From NCBI RefSeq assembly GCF_015477605.1, contig NZ_JADLQX010000037.1, positions 1 through 60,983 of the forward strand: DNA of 60,983 nt, written 5' to 3'. Below, piece after piece: positions 47,803 to 55,867 of this stretch; positions within the stretch are counted from its first letter, which is position 1, and the number at the start of each line of letters is the position of its first letter. The stretch comes from Nocardia amamiensis. Lineage in GTDB: Bacteria > Actinomycetota > Actinomycetes > Mycobacteriales > Mycobacteriaceae. The translations under genes and the position numbers were made by a program. The notes beneath the pieces were generated by a model. That model ran no database searches, had not been told where the DNA came from, and saw nothing but the letters and a program-made list of their open reading frames with translations.

Positions 47803-48767
47803 ACTTCCTCCGCCCGCCGATCGTGGCTGCTGCGCAGATCCGTCCACGCCACCCAGGGGGCGGCGTGGAAGTACTGCATCGAAATGGCCTCGCTCACCTC
47901 GCGGCACGTCATCTGGAGCAGCAGCAGCCGGGTCTGCAAATCCTCGAGCAGGATTCCGGGCGGCAGGAACTCCAGTTCACTGCGGCCGCGGCCGAGCAGC
48001 CGCTGCGCCTCGTGCCGGGCGGCGAAGCGGCTGTTGGGGCGCTGATCCAGTTCCCGCAGGCATTTCTCGGCCACTCGCAGCGAGTGGAACACCGAGCGCG
48101 GGAAAAGCCGGTCCAGCAGGATGAATTCGGCGACCAGATTGGCATCCAGCGCGCCGCGATGGGTGCGCAGATAACTGTCGTGCGCGCCGGCCGAGCGCAG
48201 CACCGTGACCCAGGCGGGCGAGGACGTGCGGTCACCGGCACGCGACAGCAGCAGCCGCACCGTCATGTCCACACGTTCGATGGATCGGCCGAGCAGCAGG
48301 AAGCGGTAGCCGTCGTCGCGGCTGAGCGTGGAATCGGACAGGCCGGCGAACATGGCGGCCCGGCCCTTGATGTAGTGGAAGAACTCGTGCGGGCCCAGCG
48401 CCCGCGCCGCCGTCTCGGCCGCGGCCAGGCCGTTGTAGGTGGCGTTGAGGCATTCCCACATCTCGCTGGACGTGACTTCGCGTGCGCCGCGGGCGTTTTC
48501 GCGGGCCTTCGCGATCGAGTCGATAATGGAGCCGCCGTGTTCCTGGCTGAACGCGACCAGATTCGTCACCGACCAGACGTCGAGCTCCTGCCCGTCCGCC
48601 GGTTCGATGCCCAGGACCCGCAACAGCACGCGCGAGGTGCGGTCCGGGTCGACGGTGGCGTCCTCCAGCAGCTGATGGACGGCGACGTCCAGGATCCTGG
48701 CGGTATCGTCGGCACGTTCGACGTAGCGGCCGATCCAATAGAGGGATTCGGCATTGCGGGCCAGCAT
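47799..48767 (-). CDS. Alpha-E domain protein (DUF403, Rv2410c orthologue)
   Basis: A 322-residue all-helical alpha-E protein: MLARNAESLYWIGRYVERAD at the N-terminus, SSEMWECLNATYNGL, FLLLGRSIERVDMTVRLLL and MTCREVSEAISMQYFH. The function of this family is unknown, but it always travels with the ATP-grasp and transglutaminase genes, so it probably works in a shared peptide-forming pathway. It lies 19 bp after the ATP-grasp gene and overlaps the transglutaminase gene by 4 nt. Confidence 0.92.
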   Translation of the reverse strand: MLARNAESLYWIGRYVERADDTARILDVAVHQLLEDATVDPDRTSRVLLRVLGIEPADGQELDVWSVTNLVAFSQEHGGSIIDSIAKARENARGAREVTSSEMWECLNATYNGLAAAETAARALGPHEFFHYIKGRAAMFAGLSDSTLSRDDGYRFLLLGRSIERVDMTVRLLLSRAGDRTSSPAWVTVLRSAGAHDSYLRTHRGALDANLVAEFILLDRLFPRSVFHSLRVAEKCLRELDQRPNSRFAARHEAQRLLGRGRSELEFLPPGILLEDLQTRLLLLQMTCREVSEAISMQYFHAAPWVAWTDLRSSHDRRAEEV

Positions 48768-48786
48768 ATTTCGCTCACCGACTCTC

Positions 48787-50427
48787 TCACCCTTGCTGTT
48801 GTTGCTGTTGTTGCTGTTGTTGCTGGTTTGCCTGGTTGGCGGTGAGTTCCCGGCCCAGCTCCCGTTGCTGCGCTTCGGCGGGCTCGCCGACCAGCTCCAC
48901 GCCCGCCAGCTCGCGTGCCGCCGCCGAGGTGCGCGGTGCGAGCACCCAGGTGTCCTTGCTGCCGCCGCCCTGGCTGGAATTCACCACCAGCGATCCCTCC
49001 GGCAGTGCCACCCGGGTCAGCCCGCCGGGCAGCACCCACACCCCGTCGCCGTCGTTGACCGCGAAGGGCCGCAGGTCGACGTGGCGCGGCAGCAGCTCGT
49101 TGCCGATCTTGGTGGGCACCGTGGACAACTGCACCACGGGCTGCGCGATCCACCCCCGCGGATTCGCCCGGATCTTGCGGCGAGTGGCCGCCAGCTCCTT
49201 CGCGGTGGCGTCCGGGCCGATCACGATGCCGTAGCCGCCGGAACCCTCCACCGGCTTGATCACCAGCTCGCCGATGCGATCGAGCACCTGCTCACGCTCC
49301 TCCGGCAGCCAGCAGCGCAGCGTGTCGACATTCGGCAGGATCGGCTTCTCACCCAGGTAGTACTCGATGATCGTCGGCACATAGGTGTAGGTGAGCTTGT
49401 CGTCGCCGACGCCGTTGCCGACCGCATTGGCGATGACCACATTGCCGGCGCGGGCGGCGTTGACGATGCCCGCGACCCCGAGCACCGAATCCGGCCGCAG
49501 ATGCATCGGGTCCAGGAACGCGTCGTCGATGCGGCGGTAGATGACGTCGACCTGCCGCTCCCCCGCCGTCGTCCGCATGTACACCACGTTGTCGCGGCAG
49601 AACAGGTCGCGGCCCTCCACCAGCTCCACACCCATCTGCCGGGCCAGCAGGGAATGTTCGAAGTAGGCGGAGTTGTGGACGCCCGGGGTCAGCACCACCA
49701 CCGTCGGGTCGGCCTCGTTCGGCGCGGCGGCCGAGCGCAGGGCCCGCAGCAGGTGACTCGGATAGTCGCCGACGGCGTGCACGCGGTGGGAGAAGAACAG
49801 ATCCGGGAAGACCCGCGCCATCGTGCGCCGGTTCTCCATCACATACGACACGCCCGATGGAGAGCGCAGATTGTCCTCCAGCACCCGGAACTCACCGCGC
49901 TCGTCGCGGATCAGATCGATACCGGCGACATGGATCCGCACCCCGTTCGGCGGCACGATACCGGCGGCCTCGCGGTGGAAGTGCTGACAGGAGGTGACCA
50001 ACCGCTTCGGGATCACTCGGTCGCGCAGGATGGTCTGTTCGCCGTACACGTCGGCGAGGAACAGCTCGAGCGCCGTCACCCGCTGGGCGATACCGCGCTC
50101 GAGTTTGCTCCACTCCGCCGCCGCGATCACCCGCGGCACCAGATCGAGCGGGAAGGGCCGCTCCTGGCCCGACAGCGAGAACGTGATGCCCTGGTCGATG
50201 AACGCGCGGCCGAGCGCCTCGGCCCGGCCCGCCAAATCCGCCACATCGATCGGGGCCAGCGCGGAGAATATGCCGCGATAGGGGGTGCGCACCCGGCCCG
50301 TGGCGTCGAACATCTCGTCGTAGGCCCCGTCGTAGCGGCCGGGACGATAATCCTCGAACACTCCCGCACGACTGCCGCGCACTCCAGCGGACGACGGCGG
50401 CGTGGGCACGGCGGCGGTGGGAGTCAT
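48787..50427 (-). CDS. Circularly permuted ATP-grasp protein (Rv2411c orthologue)
   Basis: A 546-residue circularly permuted ATP-grasp ligase (formerly DUF404/DUF407). Landmarks: GVFEDYRPGRYDGAYDEMFD, EDNLRSPSGVSYVMENRR, VVVLTPGVHNSAYFEH, VIKPVEGSGGYGIVIGP and NSSQGGGSKDTWVL. Such enzymes join carboxylates to amines using ATP; the substrate is unknown. The C-terminus carries an unusual run of eleven Gln encoded by a short tandem repeat. ATG 50427 starts the family homology. The gene is divergent from rpsT, as in M. tuberculosis. Confidence 0.92.
   Translation of the reverse strand: MTPTAAVPTPPSSAGVRGSRAGVFEDYRPGRYDGAYDEMFDATGRVRTPYRGIFSALAPIDVADLAGRAEALGRAFIDQGITFSLSGQERPFPLDLVPRVIAAAEWSKLERGIAQRVTALELFLADVYGEQTILRDRVIPKRLVTSCQHFHREAAGIVPPNGVRIHVAGIDLIRDERGEFRVLEDNLRSPSGVSYVMENRRTMARVFPDLFFSHRVHAVGDYPSHLLRALRSAAAPNEADPTVVVLTPGVHNSAYFEHSLLARQMGVELVEGRDLFCRDNVVYMRTTAGERQVDVIYRRIDDAFLDPMHLRPDSVLGVAGIVNAARAGNVVIANAVGNGVGDDKLTYTYVPTIIEYYLGEKPILPNVDTLRCWLPEEREQVLDRIGELVIKPVEGSGGYGIVIGPDATAKELAATRRKIRANPRGWIAQPVVQLSTVPTKIGNELLPRHVDLRPFAVNDGDGVWVLPGGLTRVALPEGSLVVNSSQGGGSKDTWVLAPRTSAAARELAGVELVGEPAEAQQRELGRELTANQANQQQQQQQQQQQG
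48793..48825. repeat. 9-bp tandem repeat TTGCTGTTG x3.7 (polyGln codons)
   Basis: Three full copies and a partial copy of TTGCTGTTG lie at the 3' end of the ATP-grasp gene. On the coding strand they read CAA/CAG codons, giving an 11-residue Gln tract just before the final Gly and stop. Such repeats can change length by slippage, so this may be a strain-variable locus. Confidence 0.9.
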
Positions 50428-50652
50428 TCGAACAGCGTGCAACACGCAGCGGCACACACTGTGAGGCTCATGTAAATTTCTTGCGCCACGCTGGGCCCGC
50501 TGCCGGACGATTTCCGGTCGTACCGGCCCGCCCGGCAGTCTCGATCGTCGGCGCAGCGCTACACCTTCCGTGCCCCGGATCGTCGCGAGCGCGCCCGCAG
50601 ACTTTGCACCGAGCAATACCCACCACCTAGCGAAGGAACACGAGGAACAGGC

Positions 50653-50916
50653 GTCGCCAACATCAAGTCCCAGCTGAAGCGGATCCGTACCAACGAGGCG
50701 GCGCGGCAGCGCAACCAGTCGGTCAAGTCCGCGCTGCGCACTTCGATCCGCAAGTTCCGCGAGGCCGCCACGGCGGGCGAGAAGGACCAGGCGCTGGAGC
50801 TGCTGCGCGTCGCGAGCCGCAGCCTGGACAAGGCCGCCTCCAAGGGTGCCATCCACGCCAACCAGGCCGCGAACAAGAAGTCGGCGCTCTCGCTGGCCTA
50901 CAACAAGCTGGGCTGA
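50653..50916 (+). CDS. rpsT: 30S ribosomal protein S20, start codon reads GTC
   Basis: An 87-residue S20, which binds 16S rRNA in the small subunit: ANIKSQLKRIRTNEAARQRN, KSALRTSIRKFREAATAGE, KGAIHANQAANKKSALSLAYNKLG. The usual first codon before GCCAACATCAAG is GTG or ATG; here position 50653-50655 is GTC. No in-frame ATG, GTG or TTG was found in the short leader. A ribosome binding site (GAGGAAC) sits at the right spacing, which supports initiation at 50653. Either a G-to-C sequence error or a genuinely altered initiator. It is divergent from the ATP-grasp gene as in Rv2411c-Rv2412. Confidence 0.88.
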   Translation, partial: VANIKSQLKRIRTNEAARQRNQSVKSALRTSIRKFREAATAGEKDQALELLRVASRSLDKAASKGAIHANQAANKKSALSLAYNKLG

Positions 50917-50939
50917 GCTCCCCCGCCTCTCCGGGACTT

Positions 50940-51560
50940 CAGCGGACCCATGCGCCGCACGTGTGACCTTGAGCAAGCGTTCGAGGCCGTCGGCATGGTT
51001 GGCGTCGTGAACGTCAACGACGCCGTCGAAAATTTGTGGTGAGCAGCCAGGCTCGGTGCGAACTCATCACCGTGCCGTTCGGCATACGCGACCAGAAGCT
51101 TCGCGATGTATCGCTGCTCCTCTTCCGTCGGCTCCTCAGAGGGCGTTGGCGGATGCGGCCTGTTCGGCAGCTCTACCCCAAACCGCGCCGAATGCCAGCG
51201 TGTTTGCTGATGTAGCGACACCAGCTCGTGCAGCTCGACAGTCCCAAATCCGGAAAACTCCGCATGATCGATGAAGTCCAGCACCGAGTCCAACGAGTGC
51301 CTGCCGAGGATCCGGAGCAGGGGCTCTTTGTCTTTGTCAACGCGCCCCTCAACTCGGCCCGCAGGCTCGACCGCGAATGGATCACGCTGGCCAGCGTCGT
51401 ACCGCATCCTTTCGGGGCCGCGAACCGGTAGGCGCGTGGCCACGTGTAGCGCCCCGATAAGGTGCCCATCACCATTTTCAGGATTTCTGGGTATGCGTCG
51501 CCTGGGAGCAACGCTCTCCCGTGGTGTTTGCATGGCGAGCTGCAGCAGGGCGACGGCGGG
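50940..51560 (-). pseudogene. Hypothetical gene broken by at least two frameshifts
   Basis: A protein is readable in three adjacent frames. One has LLPGDAYPEILKMVMGTLSG and RYTWPRAYRFAAP. The next has ERMRYDAGQRDPFAVEPAGR, LLRILGRHSLDSVLDFIDHA, VSLHQQTRWHSARF and LLVAYAERHGDEFAPSLAAH. The last has FDGVVDVHDANHADGLERLL. One missing base each in the GGGG run 51414-51417 and the AAAATTT run 51029-51035 would join them. The family is unknown. The last frame runs on into antisense rpsT without a stop, so the 3' end was probably lost by rearrangement. Confidence 0.5.
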
Positions 51561-51939
51561 CGCAGCGGTGACCGCCAGTCGGGCTGTGCTGGAGGAGATC
51601 TGGCGAATCCGGAAGGGGCGGGGTACGCATCGGAGCTCAACCGCCGTCGGCCTGCTCTTTTGATGCTGCTTACCGCAGTCATACTCTACGAGCGGGTCCT
51701 GGCTGATCTCGGGCAGGCGAAGCCTTAGGTGCTGGCCGATTAGATCGAGGACGTGACAATCCACGACGCCAATGCACCAAGACATCGCAGCCGTTGCCAT
51801 CGGCAAAGCCATTGTGTGGCGTGCTCAGGCGGTCAACCTGTCGGAGCATGGACTACTGCGGCGGCGGAAGCTCCTGCGTTCGTCCGGTGCTGGTATTCGA
51901 AGGGTCAATGCGGTCAAGCAGCAGTGGCCGCGCGAACGA
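51561..51939. other. No recognisable gene
   Basis: Open frames exist on both strands, including a minus-strand one reaching 51812 (CHVLDLIGQHLRLRLPEIS), which may be the 5' part of the broken gene below it or noise. No family, ribosome binding site or RNA structure is evident. Confidence 0.3.
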
Positions 51940-52224
51940 CTACTCGTTCGCCTTCTTGTACGCCTCGATGATGTCCGCCTGAATCCGTCCGCGGCTAAAA
52001 ACCTCGTAGCCGTTCTGGCGGGCCCACTCACGGATCGCCTGGGTCTGCTCGCGACTTGTCGCCGGCCGGGCCACGCTCTTGCCCTTGGGGATCCGCCCGA
52101 CCTTGCGTGCATCCGGTGTCCACTGCTCGAAGAACCCGCGGAGCGCGCTGGCGTTGAGAACAGACAGGTCGATCTAATAGGTCGTGCCGTCGAGTCCGAA
52201 AACGACGGTCTCCTCGGCCTTGAC
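51940..52224 (-). pseudogene. Lsr2-like nucleoid protein remnant with nonsense codon
   Basis: The frame reads EETVVFGLDGTTY, then a TAG at 52174-52176, then IDLSVLNASALRGFFEQW and the Lsr2 DNA-binding domain (REQTQAIREWARQNGYEVFS, RGRIQADIIEAY). Lsr2 normally has Glu (GAG) at the stop position, so one base makes the nonsense codon. The N-terminal MAKKV-type start is missing and another stop lies at 52225-52227. Lsr2 is an AT-rich-DNA silencer, often duplicated on mobile elements. This copy is dead unless reinitiation occurs. Confidence 0.8.
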
Positions 52225-52293
52225 TTACGGTATTCGGGCCGAGCCGACCGAAGGATGTTCACGAGGTCGGTCGGGATTTCCATGTTCTCTGGT

Positions 52294-53418
52294 TCAGCGG
52301 TGTGTGGTGAGCATTCGGGGCGGTACTGCTGTGGAATGAGTGCGGTAGAACTCGAGGTGGGCTCGGGCCGTTCGGTCCCAGCTGAACAGGGCGGCGAGGG
52401 CTTTGCCGTGCTCGGTGCGGCACGGGTCGGGAACCAACGCTCGCGCGAGTTCTGCGGCCAGCTCGGCGGGAGTGGCCGCGTAGCTGATAGCCTCGCCGAA
52501 TACCTCGCGCAGCACCGGGAGATCGCGTGCAACGACTGGGACTCCGGCGGCAAGGGCTTCCATGGCGGCGAGCCCGAATCCCTCTTTGGTGGAGAAGAAC
52601 GGGAGGAGGGTCGATGCCGCCACGAGTGCGGGGAGTTCGGTGTGTGGGACGGTGCCGAGGATGGTGGGGCGGATGTCGAGTTCGGTTGCGCGAGCATTGA
52701 ACTGGTACCGGTAGTCGCGGTAGTCGAAGAGTGTTTCGCCGCCTGCGAAGACGAGGTGCAGGTCTGGATGGTCGTGCCGTAGCAGGGCGAACGCCTCGAG
52801 CAGGTCGATGCTGCCTTTGCGGGGTTCGATGCCGCCGACGGCCACGATGTATCGTCCGAGTCGGCGTCGCCAGGCGGCGCGGGCATCCGTGGCGTCGGGA
52901 GAGTCATCTGCGGCGGACGCGAAGCGGTCGTATTCGACGCCATTGGGAATCACGGTGGGGCGCAGACCCCAACCGGCCTGAACCTCGGCCGCGACGGCGG
53001 CCGACACGCAGATGTGTGCGTAAGGCTCGACGATGGCGCGTTCATGGCAGCGGGCGAGTTCGGGGGTGGTGAAGTTGTCGAGGTGGTGGATGGTGCGGAT
53101 GCGGCAGTCGACGGCGTTGGCGCTGATGCAGTCCTGTGCGTGCACGATGTCGTAGTCCTCGGGAGTGAACGCCTGCCGCAGTACGTCTATGGAGCGCATG
53201 ATTCGCGTCCCGACCTGTTCGCCGTCGGCACTGGTGAAGGGAACGACGCGAACTGTCACGGAGGAATCCACGGGGCGGAAGAAGGCGGCATCCCCGCCAC
53301 GTCCGAGCGTCCATACGGTGACATCCGCGCCGAGCCGGGCGAGCGACTCGGCGAGATTGAGCGTATGCACGACCCCTCCACGGGGTTTGGTGGAGTACGT
53401 GAGAAGTGCGATCCGCAT
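52294..53418 (-). CDS. GT4 glycosyltransferase, MSMEG_0565 family (Nit1C cluster)
   Basis: A 374-residue GT-B glycosyltransferase: MRIALLTYSTKPRGGVVHTL at the N-terminus, HAQDCISANAV, VIPNGVEYDRF, VAVGGIEPRKGSIDLLEAF and the nucleotide-sugar-binding FFSTKEGFGLAAMEALAAG. It matches the MSMEG_0565 family known only from Nit1C-type clusters. Its acceptor is unknown. The ATG overlaps the preceding stop by one base (TGATG), so it is the last gene of the operon. Confidence 0.88.
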   Translation of the reverse strand: MRIALLTYSTKPRGGVVHTLNLAESLARLGADVTVWTLGRGGDAAFFRPVDSSVTVRVVPFTSADGEQVGTRIMRSIDVLRQAFTPEDYDIVHAQDCISANAVDCRIRTIHHLDNFTTPELARCHERAIVEPYAHICVSAAVAAEVQAGWGLRPTVIPNGVEYDRFASAADDSPDATDARAAWRRRLGRYIVAVGGIEPRKGSIDLLEAFALLRHDHPDLHLVFAGGETLFDYRDYRYQFNARATELDIRPTILGTVPHTELPALVAASTLLPFFSTKEGFGLAAMEALAAGVPVVARDLPVLREVFGEAISYAATPAELAAELARALVPDPCRTEHGKALAALFSWDRTARAHLEFYRTHSTAVPPRMLTTHR

Positions 53419-54269
53419 CAGTAGCCGCTCTTTTCGGTCATCAAGTTGTGGTAGGCGTCGACACGGCGTTCGTCCAGGTGCCGCAGGACGCGCCGGGCTC
53501 GCTCGACCTCGGCATCGATGTCGAGGTCCGCCACCGCGAGGCCGCCCTTGGACCAGGTTTTGGCGAGGATGTCACCGCCGGGGCCGACCACTTTGGCTTG
53601 GCCGAGGAAACGCAGGTTGCCAGTGATTCCGGTTTGATTGGACGATGCGAGAACAACCTGGTTCTCGGCGGCGCGGGCCTGGTCGTACAGGTCGAAGAGG
53701 CGGGATTGCCGATCGTTGGGCAGCCGGGAGGCGCGATCGGTGACGCTGGCTGGCCAGGCCGACAGCGCCGCGATGGTGCGGGCACCGTCGAGAGCGAGAG
53801 CTCGCGCGGATTCCGGGAACGTCTTATCGTAGTCGATGAGCATGCCGATCCGGCCGACCGGGGTATCAAAAGCCGCGAAGCGATCTCCAGCCGCATACGC
53901 GAGGTGTTCGCCGGCCGGCTGGTGTACTTTGCGGTGGCGGCCGAGCACCCCGTCGCCGGTGAGGCACACTGCGGCGTTGTAGCGGGCACCGTCTGCATGT
54001 TCGGCATAGCCGACGCAGATCGTCATATCCCCGGCCAACCGGCACAACAGCCGGAACTCGGGTCCATCGGGGTCGATGGCCTCAGGCCCGGCGGCTGGAT
54101 CCGGGTTGCGGAGGTCTCCGATGTAGCCGCCGAGGCTCGCATCGGGTAGCACGAGCAGGTCGACGCCGTCCTGGGTGAGCCGGTCGATGATACCGGCGAT
54201 CTTGTCCAGAGCGCGGGCGATGTCTGCGCCGAAATGTGCTGCGATAGCGGCTATTCGGGTGACGGTCAT
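53418..54269 (-). CDS. Nitrilase-superfamily paralogue lacking catalytic Glu and Cys
   Basis: A 283-residue carbon-nitrogen hydrolase fold, clearly paralogous to the active nitrilase at 55860-56783 (shared RKVHQP, DKTFPE/DKAFPE, ALALDGA and SNQTG/SNQAG). The first catalytic residue is Asp43 (VLPDASLGG) where the paralogue has Glu43. The Lys is kept (Lys114). The nucleophile position is Asp146 (GMLIDYDK) instead of Cys. The Cys-to-Asp change needs two base changes, so it is not a read error. It probably acts as a structural partner, binding protein or pseudoenzyme. ATG 54269 lies 10 bp after the flavoprotein stop. Confidence 0.85.
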   Translation of the reverse strand: MTVTRIAAIAAHFGADIARALDKIAGIIDRLTQDGVDLLVLPDASLGGYIGDLRNPDPAAGPEAIDPDGPEFRLLCRLAGDMTICVGYAEHADGARYNAAVCLTGDGVLGRHRKVHQPAGEHLAYAAGDRFAAFDTPVGRIGMLIDYDKTFPESARALALDGARTIAALSAWPASVTDRASRLPNDRQSRLFDLYDQARAAENQVVLASSNQTGITGNLRFLGQAKVVGPGGDILAKTWSKGGLAVADLDIDAEVERARRVLRHLDERRVDAYHNLMTEKSGY

Positions 54270-54279
54270 GGGGTCCGCC

Positions 54280-55521
54280 TCAGGCCGCCGCGGTGGTGCG
54301 GGCGATGGCGGTGATCTGCCCGGAGAGGTGCTCGGCGTCGCGGGCGATGGCGGCGAAGCGGCCCGAGCCCCAGGTGTGCAGCCAGGGCAGCCCGAGAAAG
54401 TACAGCCCGGGCGTGGTCGTGACGCCGCGGTTGTGGCACGGGTGACCCTCACCGTCGAAGACGCCGACGCGCAGCCACCGGTAGTTGGTGCGGAACCCGA
54501 CCGACCACACTATCGACGTGATATTGCTTGCCGACAGATCGAGTTCGGTGATCTCACGCTGCGGACGCCACACCGGGCGGTACCGCGGTTCGGTGGGCGC
54601 GGCGATACCAGCACGGGCGATATAGGTGTCGATGGAGTCCTTGATGCTCTCGGCGACGGCGTCGGCGGCATCGAGGTCCCGCTCCAGCGACGGCGCGAAG
54701 TACGCTGTGCCGTCGGCGACATCGACCATCCTGCCGTAGAGCGCCATCCCCTCGACCGCGAATTGGCGCAGGTCGATATCGCGGCCGCCGTCTCGACCGG
54801 TGACGTAGTGGTTGGTGTTCTCCCGCTTGCCCAGTCCACCCGGCTGATCTTCGATCGGGATGTCGTAGTGGCCCATGTCCTCCAGCCATGCGACGCAATC
54901 GCGGCCCCTGTAGAAGCGGGCGACCCGGGGCGCGGTCCCGACCGCGAGATGTACCCGCCGACCCTCCAGATGGAGGTCCTCGGCGATCTGTGCTCCTGAT
55001 TGGCCGGTACCGACGATGAGGACGGCGCCGTCGGGCAGGTCCGCAGGGCTGCGGTATTCGGCGGAGTGGAGTTGCTGGATCGAGCTCGGCATCCGCTCGG
55101 CGAAGCGGGGCACGATCGGCGTGTGGTAACCGCCTACTGCGACCACCACCTGATCGGAATGCAGTGGGCCCGAGGTTGTCTGGATGTCGAAGCCGCCGTC
55201 GACCGATACCGTGACCGCGGTGACGGCGACGTGTTCGCGAACCGGCGGATCGAAAGTGTCGGCATAGGCGCGGACCCATGTGTAGACCTCATCGCGTTTC
55301 ATGAAGCCGTGCGGGTCGGGTCCGTTGTAACGGTAACCGGGCAGCACGCACTGCCAGTTGGGAGTGACGAGAGTGAAGTTGTCCCAGCGGGTGTCGCGCC
55401 ACTCATGGGCGATGGTGTCGCGCTCGAGGACGACATGGTCGATGCCGCGAGTGGTCAGATGCCAGCTGATCGAGAGCCCGGCCTGTCCCGCGCCTATCAC
55501 GACGACGTCACGGTGTTCCAC
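54280..55521 (-). CDS. Flavin-dependent oxidoreductase, MSMEG_0569/NitH-like
   Basis: A 413-residue FAD/NAD(P)-binding monooxygenase-like protein. FAD motif at the N-terminus: VVIGAGQAGLSISWHL. Second nucleotide-binding GxGxxG: LIVGTGQSGAQIAEDLH. Between them TPNWQCVLPGYRY and KRDEVYTWVRAYADTF. It corresponds to the flavoprotein (NitH) of Nit1C clusters, which would oxidise a nitrogen compound. The start MEHRDVVVIG follows the upstream gene after 25 bp. Confidence 0.9.
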   Translation of the reverse strand: MEHRDVVVIGAGQAGLSISWHLTTRGIDHVVLERDTIAHEWRDTRWDNFTLVTPNWQCVLPGYRYNGPDPHGFMKRDEVYTWVRAYADTFDPPVREHVAVTAVTVSVDGGFDIQTTSGPLHSDQVVVAVGGYHTPIVPRFAERMPSSIQQLHSAEYRSPADLPDGAVLIVGTGQSGAQIAEDLHLEGRRVHLAVGTAPRVARFYRGRDCVAWLEDMGHYDIPIEDQPGGLGKRENTNHYVTGRDGGRDIDLRQFAVEGMALYGRMVDVADGTAYFAPSLERDLDAADAVAESIKDSIDTYIARAGIAAPTEPRYRPVWRPQREITELDLSASNITSIVWSVGFRTNYRWLRVGVFDGEGHPCHNRGVTTTPGLYFLGLPWLHTWGSGRFAAIARDAEHLSGQITAIARTTAAA

Positions 55522-55546
55522 GGTGGTACCCGAGTCTGTCTGGGGG

Positions 55547-55867
55547 TCATGGTTTTCCTCCGGCCTTTGCCGCCTCGACCGACGGCGGAGTCATCGACAG
55601 CACGCGTACCGTGCCCGGTGATGTCCGGGCCTGTGCTGCGCTTGCTTGGATGGCGTCCAGGGTCTGCATGGCGGAGGTGCAGTAGAAGCCGAACTTCTCG
55701 CGCACCCGCTCGGCCGCGCTGTTCAAAGCGCTCGATGCACGGGTCAGGAAGTCGTCGATCGGATAGTCGACGCCGGTGGCCAGATGATCATGGATCACCA
55801 GCGAGGGCGAATAGCAGGACTGGACATTGCCGTCCGGCCAGCGGATGTCGAATGTCACCTCAGGCAT
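55547..55867 (-). CDS. MSMEG_0570-family nitrogen starvation response protein (NitG-like)
   Basis: A 106-residue protein: MPEVTFDIRWPDGNVQSCYS, SLVIHDHLATGVDYPIDDFL and AAERVREKFGFYCTSAMQTL. This is the small uncharacterised protein (NitG/MSMEG_0570) always found in Nit1C loci. ATG 55867 overlaps the nitrilase stop by 8 nt, showing translational coupling. Function unknown; it may bind an enzyme of the pathway. Confidence 0.85.
   Translation of the reverse strand: MPEVTFDIRWPDGNVQSCYSPSLVIHDHLATGVDYPIDDFLTRASSALNSAAERVREKFGFYCTSAMQTLDAIQASAAQARTSPGTVRVLSMTPPSVEAAKAGGKP

Noticed and set aside
48754..50475. A 573-codon plus-strand frame opposite the ATP-grasp gene
   Set aside because: Antisense shadow: the ATP-grasp gene shows all family motifs and the plus-strand frame shows none.
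51772..52782. A 336-codon plus-strand frame over the Lsr2 remnant and glycosyltransferase end
   Set aside because: It is antisense to a clear glycosyltransferase and an Lsr2 domain and has no recognisable content.
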